Of a stretch of 20,715 bases of DNA, positions 14,758 to 20,715 are shown piece after piece; position 1 is the first letter of the stretch, and each line of letters begins with the position of its first letter. The position numbers and the translations under genes are program-made. A model generated the notes under the pieces. It had not been told where the DNA came from, did no database searches, and saw only the letters and a list, made by a program, of their open reading frames with translations. Source of the DNA: an uncultured Bacilli bacterium (GTDB taxonomy: Bacteria > Bacillota_I > Bacilli_A > RF39 > UBA660); contig CAKOMI010000023.1 in the NCBI GenBank assembly GCA_934096605.1, positions 1 through 20,715 of the forward strand. Reading direction: 5' to 3'.

Positions 14758-14786
14758 AGTTTAGCAAAAATATAAGGGTAATGCAA
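14758..14786 (-). promoter_or_regulatory. Promoter of the second surface-protein gene
   Basis: TTGCAT (14786-14781), 17 bases, then TAAACT (14763-14758) preceded by TGC, an extended -10. A direct repeat GGGTAAT occurs at 14776-14782 and 14800-14806 on the plus strand, the first touching this -35; it could be an operator for the divergent regulator. Confidence 0.6.
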
Positions 14787-14838
14787 GTATCTTATTTTTG
14801 GGTAATATGTTTAATACAATTTTATTGGTGAAGAAAAG

Positions 14839-15054
14839 ATGATTAAATTGAATATTAAAGAAATGTTAGAAAAAGAAGGAAAATCTAAATATTGGTTATG
14901 TTTAAAAATGAATATAACTTCTAGAAACTTAAATAGAATAATTAGAGGCGAAACTAGTTCTATTTCTTTTAAATACTTAGAAGAGTTTTGTACTTATTTA
15001 AACTGTACGCCAAATGAATTGATTACAATAAAAAAAGAAGATAATAAACAATAG
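14839..15054 (+). CDS. Small Cro/CI-type helix-turn-helix regulator
   Basis: A 71-residue DNA-binding protein made of one five-helix XRE domain: NIKEMLEKEGKSKYWLCLKMN, then the recognition region SRNLNRIIRGETSSISFKYLE, and the closing EFCTYLNCTPNELITI. It matches the short YozG-like HTH family (single-domain, about 65-75 residues). A weak GGTGA site precedes the ATG, with TACAAT at 14815-14820 as a possible -10 but a poor -35. Its position suggests control of the divergent surface-protein gene or itself. It ends one base before the stop of topA on the opposite strand. Confidence 0.85.
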   Translation: MIKLNIKEMLEKEGKSKYWLCLKMNITSRNLNRIIRGETSSISFKYLEEFCTYLNCTPNELITIKKEDNKQ

Positions 15055-15066
15055 TTATTCTTCTTT
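15030..15066 (-). terminator. Terminator of the rbgA-rnhB-ltaS-topA operon, inside the regulator gene
   Basis: On the minus strand, AAAGAAGA (15066-15059) pairs with TCTTCTTT (15041-15034), extended by TAA/TTA across a bulge, and is followed by a run of seven T (15036-15030). The topA stop (15057-15055) is in the hairpin. Most of the structure is made from the last codons of the plus-strand regulator. Confidence 0.7.
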
Positions 15067-17088
15067 GTAATCACAATTCATACAATAAATAGTATGTTTT
15101 TTGCTTTCAAGTAAAGTGCCATTACAATTTGGGCACTTTTTTTCAATTGGCTTATCCCAACTAGCAAAGTCACATTTTGGATAATTGTTACAGCCATAGA
15201 AAATTTTGCCTTTACGAGTTTTCTTTTCAACGATAGTGCCAGCACATTTTGGACATGGCATAATAGCAGTTACTTTAGGTTCATCTTTTTTAATATACTT
15301 GCAATTTGGATAATTACTACATGCGACAAACTCACCAAATTTGCCACGCCTTTTAACAAGAGGGCTCCCACATTCTGGGCAATTTTCACCAACCTCTTCA
15401 GCTGCTTTTTTCTCCATGTTTTTAAAGGCATCTTCTACCATTGGTTCAAATTCATCATAGAAATTCTTTAAAACTTTGATATTGTCTTTTTTATCTTCAG
15501 CGATTAAGTCTAAGTCATTTTCCATATCAGCTGTATATTTAACATTAACAATATTACTAAAAAATTCTTGTAGTTTATCAGTTGTTTCAATTCCAATTTC
15601 GGTTGGTACTAGTTTTTTATCTTCAACAACTATATAACTTCTTTCTTTTAAAACCGCGATAGTAGGTGCATATGTACTAGGTCTACCAATACCAAGAGAT
15701 TCCATTTCTTTAATTAAAGAACCTTCTGTAAATCTTGGCTCTGGTTTAGTAAAATGTTGTTCTTTCACAATATCATTTGCCACCACAACGTCACTTTTGT
15801 AGTTAGCAAAGTCTGGCAAGATTGTATCTTTTTGTTCTTCATAAGAAGCATATACTTTTAAATAACCATCAAACTTTAAAACAGAACCAGTAGATTTAAA
15901 TTCATAGTCATTGTTTAATAGTTTAACTGTCGTATTAATAAGACCAGATGGAGCCATAAGGCTTGCTAGGGCTCGGTAGTAAATCATATGATACAGTTTG
16001 TATTCTTCTGGTGTTAAGTAAGCTTTAATGCTTTCTGGCGTTCTTTTGATACTAGTTGGTCTAATACCTTCATGAGCATCTTGAATATTTTCTTTTTTCT
16101 TAGGTGCTTTTACACTACCAACATATTCTTTACCATATTTTTTTTCAATATATTCTTTAGTTTCATGTACAAATTCTGGTGATACACGTTCAGAATCAGT
16201 ACGCATGTAGGTAATTAAACCGATGCTTTCTTTATTTTCAAGTTCAACACCTTCGTATAATTTTTGAGCAATACGCATAGTTCTTGATGAAGCAAAACCA
16301 AGTTTATTAGAAGCCATTGTTTGCATAGTTGTCGTTTTGAATACTGGTTTACTAGCCCTTTTGGTTTCTTTTGATTCTACGTCCGCAATTTTGAAAGCCT
16401 TAGATAAAGAAGCAACTATATCACTTGCTTGTTTCTCACCTTTTATTTCAATTTTTTTATTTTGATATTTTTCCAAGGTAGCCTTAAAATCTGTAAACAA
16501 AGCATCAATAGTCCAATATTCTTCTGGTGTAAAGGCAGCAATTTTTCTTTCTCGATCAACAATTAGTTTTAGAGCAACACTTTGGACACGACCAGCACTT
16601 TTGCCACCAGTTTTACTTTGCATTAATTTACTTAATCTAAAACCAATAATGCGATCTAAAATTCTCCTTGTTTCTTGACTTTTTACTAGGTTATCATCGA
16701 TTTTTCTTGGATTTTCAATAGCATTTAGGACAACACCTTTAGTTATTTCATTGAATGTTACACGTACATAGTCATCATCTTTAATGCCTAAGCTTTCTTT
16801 TAAATGCCATGATATTGCTTCTCCTTCACGGTCAGGGTCGGTAGCAAGATAAACAAGACTTGCATTTTTAACGTCTTTTTTAAGTTCAGTAATTAAACTT
16901 TTTTTCCCTTTAATAGGGACATAACTTGCTTTAAAGTCATTATCGACATCTACCCCTAAGCCAAATTTACCAGTGGTTGCTAAATCCATAATATGGCCTT
17001 TACTAGAAACCACTTTATAATCTTTACCTAAAAAGGCGGCTATTGTTTTACTCTTGTGAGGAGATTCCACGATCATTAGTTTTTTCAT
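15055..17088 (-). CDS. topA: DNA topoisomerase I (type IA)
   Basis: Relaxes negative supercoils by single-strand passage. The 677 residues contain the N-terminal Toprim domain (KKLMIVESPHKSKTI with Glu8; LATDPDREGEAIS with D84, D86, E88), the active-site Tyr294 in GLITYMRTDSERVS, GIGRPSTYAPTI, and three C-terminal zinc ribbons beginning near CPECGSP, CPKCAGT and CPNCNGT. The start at 17088 follows GGGAAG at 6 bases and gives the family N-terminus. It lies 41 bases inside the end of the preceding ltaS-type gene, so translation is coupled. It closes the operon. dprA, the usual neighbour of topA in Bacillus, is not here. Confidence 0.97.
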   Translation of the reverse strand: MKKLMIVESPHKSKTIAAFLGKDYKVVSSKGHIMDLATTGKFGLGVDVDNDFKASYVPIKGKKSLITELKKDVKNASLVYLATDPDREGEAISWHLKESLGIKDDDYVRVTFNEITKGVVLNAIENPRKIDDNLVKSQETRRILDRIIGFRLSKLMQSKTGGKSAGRVQSVALKLIVDRERKIAAFTPEEYWTIDALFTDFKATLEKYQNKKIEIKGEKQASDIVASLSKAFKIADVESKETKRASKPVFKTTTMQTMASNKLGFASSRTMRIAQKLYEGVELENKESIGLITYMRTDSERVSPEFVHETKEYIEKKYGKEYVGSVKAPKKKENIQDAHEGIRPTSIKRTPESIKAYLTPEEYKLYHMIYYRALASLMAPSGLINTTVKLLNNDYEFKSTGSVLKFDGYLKVYASYEEQKDTILPDFANYKSDVVVANDIVKEQHFTKPEPRFTEGSLIKEMESLGIGRPSTYAPTIAVLKERSYIVVEDKKLVPTEIGIETTDKLQEFFSNIVNVKYTADMENDLDLIAEDKKDNIKVLKNFYDEFEPMVEDAFKNMEKKAAEEVGENCPECGSPLVKRRGKFGEFVACSNYPNCKYIKKDEPKVTAIMPCPKCAGTIVEKKTRKGKIFYGCNNYPKCDFASWDKPIEKKCPNCNGTLLESKKHTIYCMNCDYKEE

Positions 17089-19069
17089 TTTTCTCTTCCC
17101 TTTCTTTAGTTTTTTCTTTTAATTTATTTTCTAAGTATTCAAAATAATTATTGGTAATAGCTAGTTTGCTCATTTCTTTCTTTTCATAAATTGTTTTATT
17201 AATACTTTGGAGTTCTTTAGTTGTGTATCTTTTATCGCTTAGATAAGTTACTACACCGCTTGAAGCATTATACCGAGCTACATTATCTTCCCAAGAGGAG
17301 TCGGCAAAGACAACACGATTAGAAAAATTTCCTGCAAATAAGTCTTCACCCATATAGAATCTACTGTCATAATCTAAGCCAAAAAGATTGGCTATTGTTG
17401 GCATTAGGTTTATGTAACTTGTTTTTTCATAATATACATGTGGTTCCAATTTACTATTATAGATTACAAATGGTGTATGTTCTATTTCATTAAAATCATC
17501 AACGTCGTAATCGACTGCCATACCAACCTCTTCATCAGCAAGGCCATATGGATAATGATCACCATACAAAACAATCACTGTATCATCTAATATACCTTTA
17601 CTCTCTAAAATAGTTAGCAACTTACCTAAGGCATCATCTGTTACCTTTAATTTAGACATATATCTTTTTAGAGTGTCGGGATAATTAGTATCACTAAATA
17701 AATCAAAATATTTATCACTCTGAGTACTATCACCATCGTAAGGCTGATGAGGAGTTACAGTAGTAAGCCAAGCCATAAATGGTGATGTTTTACTAAATAT
17801 CTCACTAGATTTTTCAATAAATTCTTCATCGCTAGGCCATTCAATTGTTGTTGTTGGATCTAAATAAATTGATAAATCATTGGCATCATAATATTTTTCA
17901 CTACCCATATTAATATGATAAATGTCTCTTTTATAAAATGTTGAGTCATAATCGTGATAACTACTAGTCGTGTAACCAGCATCTCTAAAGCGATTGAAAA
18001 TGGATGTGAAATATTTGTTTTCTGGGTAAGTGTTAGTCGTACATGATGTGTTTAGAGCATAAAGTGAGGTCATACCACTAAACTCATTATCGCCAGTAGC
18101 ACAAGAGTTTCTTGGACTGTAGTGATTTTTATAATACCATGAGTGTTTCAAGATTTTACTAAAGTTAGGATAATATTCTTCATGTTCAATAATATTATTT
18201 ACAGATTCTAGCATAATAACTATAATATTTTTACCAGCAAATAGGCCTGTATATTCGTTATCTTCATGAGTTTTTTGATTTAAAAAATACTCATTTAAAG
18301 AATTCATTATAGGGTCTGTTTCTTCACTTATGATTTCTTTTAATAACTCGCTGGTTATATCTTCAGTATCTTTTTCTTCATAATTACTTTTAGTATTTAT
18401 TACCATACGAGGCAACATAACACTTTTTACATCAAGAATACCAAAAACACTTGTTCCAAATTGATTAATAGCGATAGAAGAATTAGTTGGTGAAAATAAC
18501 AAAGTACTATTAGGAATCATTTGAATAGGATTTTGCATAAATTCTAAATAAATACTACTCATGTATATGATAGCTACGATGAAGGCCGCAACAAGAGAAG
18601 TTACTCTTGTCTTAGTATGAATTCTTTTTTTTCTTTTTTTATCCCATTTTTTAGGTGACCGTAAATAAATTAAAAATATTACAAGAGGCACCCAAATAAA
18701 GTAATAAACAGGTTTGTAACTAGCCAAAAATTCTTTAACGTAAGACATAACGGCATGGGCTTGACTAGAAGTACCAACAGAAACATAAACACCTAAGAAA
18801 TTTCTAAATCCTGCTTGCAACCAAGAATATAATGATACGACAAGCAAAACAAGAAAGATAGCATTTTCTCTTTTTTGCTTTTTTTTAATGAAGGAAATAA
18901 GAAATTCAATAATTATAGCAAGAAATAAAGATGATAACATTATTCTTAAGGTTGCATAATCAAAAATATTAAATGATGACACAGCCCGAAAGATTAACTC
19001 AATTCCAAAAATAAAAGAAAAAAGAAAGAAGATTTCACACCAATAGTCTTTATTACCTAGTTTTTTCAT
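17048..19069 (-). CDS. ltaS: LtaS-type polyglycerol-phosphate (lipoteichoic acid) synthase or related sulfatase-fold transferase
   Basis: A 673-residue membrane enzyme with five transmembrane helices in about the first 180 residues, then an extracellular sulfatase-fold domain. Metal and catalytic residues of LtaS are seen: Glu288 (IVIMLESVNN), Thr325 in CATGDNEFSG (nucleophile), His441 (TVTPHQPY) and Asp504-His505 (LYGDHYPYG). LtaS transfers glycerol-phosphate from phosphatidylglycerol to build the lipoteichoic acid chain; related enzymes prime it or decorate other lipids, and sequence alone cannot separate these. A GTG at 19078 opens the frame, but AAAGGTGA is 9 bases before the ATG at 19069. 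The gene overlaps rnhB by 17 bases and topA by 41. A Lys/Glu-rich C-terminal tail of about 35 residues is extra to the domain. Confidence 0.88.
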   Translation of the reverse strand: MKKLGNKDYWCEIFFLFSFIFGIELIFRAVSSFNIFDYATLRIMLSSLFLAIIIEFLISFIKKKQKRENAIFLVLLVVSLYSWLQAGFRNFLGVYVSVGTSSQAHAVMSYVKEFLASYKPVYYFIWVPLVIFLIYLRSPKKWDKKRKKRIHTKTRVTSLVAAFIVAIIYMSSIYLEFMQNPIQMIPNSTLLFSPTNSSIAINQFGTSVFGILDVKSVMLPRMVINTKSNYEEKDTEDITSELLKEIISEETDPIMNSLNEYFLNQKTHEDNEYTGLFAGKNIIVIMLESVNNIIEHEEYYPNFSKILKHSWYYKNHYSPRNSCATGDNEFSGMTSLYALNTSCTTNTYPENKYFTSIFNRFRDAGYTTSSYHDYDSTFYKRDIYHINMGSEKYYDANDLSIYLDPTTTIEWPSDEEFIEKSSEIFSKTSPFMAWLTTVTPHQPYDGDSTQSDKYFDLFSDTNYPDTLKRYMSKLKVTDDALGKLLTILESKGILDDTVIVLYGDHYPYGLADEEVGMAVDYDVDDFNEIEHTPFVIYNSKLEPHVYYEKTSYINLMPTIANLFGLDYDSRFYMGEDLFAGNFSNRVVFADSSWEDNVARYNASSGVVTYLSDKRYTTKELQSINKTIYEKKEMSKLAITNNYFEYLENKLKEKTKEREEKNEKTNDRGISSQE

Positions 19070-19709
19070 CAACATCACCTTTTTCTATTAAATCACGAAC
19101 AGGCTTATATGTAAACCGGTAATCACTAGTAGGACCGTAAAGTCTTAACAATTCAAGATGTCTTTTAGTTGGATAGCCTTTATGGCGGGCAAACTCATAT
19201 TCTGGATATAATCTATCTAAATCATATAAAATATGGTCTCTTGTAACTTTGGCTATGACACTAGCTGCGGCAATAGTAATTGATAGTAAATCTCCTTTAA
19301 TAATAGGTGTTACAGGCACCTCTAAATCATTAATAGGCATAGCGTCAGTTAGGACATAATCATAAGCATGATGCATATCTATAATAGCCCTTTTCATAGC
19401 TAAACGGCTGGCTTCATAGATATTTATTTCATCAATTTCTTTATTACTTACTATACCAACACCAACACATATTGCTTCACTCTTGATTATTTCAAAATAT
19501 TCTTCTCTTTTTTTCTCACTAAGTTTTTTGGAATCTGTAAGGCCTTTTAAGGAGTAATTTTTAGGCAGAATGACAGCTCCTGCTACTACTGGACCAACTA
19601 AGGGACCACGGCCGGCTTCATCACAACCGACAATTAAGTTGTATCCTCGAGCGTAAAGGTCTTTTTCGTATTTTAAGTTATCAATATTTTCTAATTCACT
19701 TTTTTTCAT
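19053..19709 (-). CDS. rnhB: Ribonuclease HII
   Basis: Cleaves the RNA strand of RNA-DNA hybrids and removes misincorporated ribonucleotides. The 218 residues are slightly longer than the usual ~200, with a short N-terminal extension. Catalytic residues are D30 and E31 in GCDEAGRGPLVGP, D122 (LTDAMP) and D140 in IIKGDLLSITIAAASVIAKV, followed by the conserved RD and the HKGYPT box. The ATG overlaps the rbgA stop (ATGA), and no clear ribosome-binding site is seen except GGGAGTAA about 16 bases upstream, consistent with coupled translation. rbgA-rnhB pairing is common in Firmicutes. Confidence 0.97.
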   Translation of the reverse strand: MKKSELENIDNLKYEKDLYARGYNLIVGCDEAGRGPLVGPVVAGAVILPKNYSLKGLTDSKKLSEKKREEYFEIIKSEAICVGVGIVSNKEIDEINIYEASRLAMKRAIIDMHHAYDYVLTDAMPINDLEVPVTPIIKGDLLSITIAAASVIAKVTRDHILYDLDRLYPEYEFARHKGYPTKRHLELLRLYGPTSDYRFTYKPVRDLIEKGDVDEKTR

Positions 19710-20620
19710 CTTTGATCAAATGTTACTCCCTTTATTTTTTCAGTCTTGATATCATTAATTATTTTTATTGATACACGATCATAGTCAACCTCGCCACCTT
19801 TTATAGCTCCGATACTTTTACCAATTATCTCATAGGCTTCCATGATATTCTCATCGGTTACCTCATCTAAATTGTATACCTCTTTTAAAATTTTAGGATA
19901 GCAACTAGATAATTTTTTTAATATGTAGACAGCAACTTCATCATGGGGTAATATTTCTTGTTTAATAGCGGTAAAAGCTGCAAGGTTTAAAGCTACTTCA
20001 CCTTCTAATTTAGGCCATAAGATACCTGGTGTATCTAGAAGAAGAATATCACTATGAGTTCTTAACCAAGTAAGATTTTTAGTAACACCAGGATTATTAG
20101 CTACACCCGCCACTTTTCGTTTACACATACGATTAATAAGCGTACTTTTACCAACATTTGGGATGCCTACTACTAAAGCTCTAATCTCTTTTTCTTTCAT
20201 ACCTTTATCTATTCTTTTAGCTTGTACTGGTGCCATTAATTCATGAGTAAGGGATATAATCTTTTCATAGTCATTAGTATTATTTAGATCAACTAATAAA
20301 ACATGATTACCTAGGCTTTCATAATATTTAATCCAGTTTTCAGTAACTTTAATATCACATAAATCCTTCTTAGTCATGATGATAATCTTAGGTTTATTAC
20401 CAATGATATTATAAATATCTTTAATCTTTGATGAAAAAGGAATTCTTGCATCTACTACCTCATAAACAATATCTATAAGAGGATATTTTTCACCAATTAA
20501 TCTTCTAGTTTTAGCCATGTGGCCCGGAAACCATTCAATTTGTTTACCATAATTATTATTCATTTTTTTCACTTCTCTTTTCTTTTCTTGTCTCATTTCT
20601 CTTTTTTGATACATATTCAT
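19706..20620 (-). CDS. rbgA: Ribosome biogenesis GTPase RbgA (YlqF)
   Basis: Helps late assembly of the 50S subunit. It is a circularly permuted GTPase of 304 residues: the family start IEWFPGHMAKTRR, G4 TKKD (83-86), P-loop GIPNVGKST (152-160), G3 LLLDTPGIL (195-201) and the C-terminal RNA-binding part (EVAVYILKKL ... IGAIKGGEVDYDR). The annotated start overlaps the stop of the preceding gene as TAATG and has GGAAGTG 7 bases upstream. An internal ATG at 20563, with AGAAGTG, would remove a 19-residue Lys/Arg-rich extension and give the usual family N-terminus. Both starts are supportable. It is the second gene of the operon ending with topA. Confidence 0.95.
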   Translation of the reverse strand: MNMYQKREMRQEKKREVKKMNNNYGKQIEWFPGHMAKTRRLIGEKYPLIDIVYEVVDARIPFSSKIKDIYNIIGNKPKIIIMTKKDLCDIKVTENWIKYYESLGNHVLLVDLNNTNDYEKIISLTHELMAPVQAKRIDKGMKEKEIRALVVGIPNVGKSTLINRMCKRKVAGVANNPGVTKNLTWLRTHSDILLLDTPGILWPKLEGEVALNLAAFTAIKQEILPHDEVAVYILKKLSSCYPKILKEVYNLDEVTDENIMEAYEIIGKSIGAIKGGEVDYDRVSIKIINDIKTEKIKGVTFDQR

Positions 20621-20715
20621 TATTTATCACTTCCATTTTCTATCATTCTTGTTTCATTTAAAAAATTATCAAAGTCTGATTTATATAATTTATCTTGTTT
20701 AACTTTAAATTTATC
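20620..20715 (-). CDS. C-terminal end of an unidentified gene upstream of rbgA (partial)
   Basis: The last 31 codons of a gene entering from the right edge. The visible residues are Lys/Asp-rich and helical (LYKSDFDNFLNETRMIENG near the end). The TAA stop at 20622-20620 overlaps the rbgA ATG by one base, and the rbgA ribosome-binding site lies in its last codons, so the two are translationally coupled. In many Firmicutes rplS or a signal peptidase gene stands here, but this tail is too short and unlike enough that I do not assign either. Confidence 0.6.
   Translation of the reverse strand, partial: DKFKVKQDKLYKSDFDNFLNETRMIENGSDK

Noticed and set aside
1..20715. CRISPR array, tRNA/rRNA genes, insertion sequence, prophage or defence island
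   Set aside because: No regularly spaced repeats, cloverleaf-like sequences, transposase or phage motifs were found; most genes are housekeeping types.

Overview
The window looks like a chromosomal segment of a low-GC (roughly one third G+C), spore-forming Firmicute of the Bacilli/Tenericutes-like type, probably an uncultured gut lineage. The reasons are strong A+T bias, Gram-positive style Shine-Dalgarno sites, a Gram-positive gene set (YqeG, YqeH, RbgA, an LtaS-type enzyme), an intact pro-sigma-K gene, and use of TGA as a stop (rbgA ends in TGA overlapping the next ATG), which excludes the Mycoplasma code. I name no species.

Layout, left to right. (1) 1-1625: end of a plus-strand gene at the edge, a pilin-like small membrane protein, and tgt (tRNA-guanine transglycosylase), with a divergent promoter pair facing an unknown 151-residue plus-strand gene. 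(2) 1626-3543: that gene converges on queA and a frame-disrupted gene coupled to queA. tgt and queA both serve queuosine synthesis but lie in separate transcription units. (3) 3544-4648: a membrane-anchored transglutaminase-like protein, convergent with miaA across a shared terminator. (4) 4636-9151: the minus-strand run yqeG-yqeH-mutL-miaA (ribosome assembly, mismatch repair, tRNA modification), preceded by a small two-helix membrane protein. (5) 9240-9932: sigK, the late mother-cell sporulation sigma factor, with a membrane-type pro-sequence. (6) 9929-14734: a cell-surface block of three exported or membrane proteins, namely two large Cys-containing proteins with related C-terminal domains and, between them, a DUF2207-type membrane protein. 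A small Cro/CI-type regulator is divergent from the last. (7) 15055-20715: a tightly overlapping minus-strand operon, (unknown partial gene)-rbgA-rnhB-ltaS-topA.

The most interesting signal is in block 6. The promoter of the first surface protein has nine consecutive G residues between a good -35 (TTGACT) and a perfect -10 (TATAAT), with a 19-bp spacer. In so A+T-rich a sequence this is the classical layout of a phase-variable promoter, where slippage of one or two G would restore 18- or 17-bp spacing. Other points are intrinsic terminators buried inside the coding sequence of the convergent neighbour (sigK and the Cro/CI-type gene carry the terminators of the opposing genes), a frameshifted gene after queA, and a conserved Ser-Tyr pro-sigma-K processing site.

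No tRNA, rRNA, CRISPR array, insertion sequence or prophage was recognised. No stretch over 300 bases lacks a gene.
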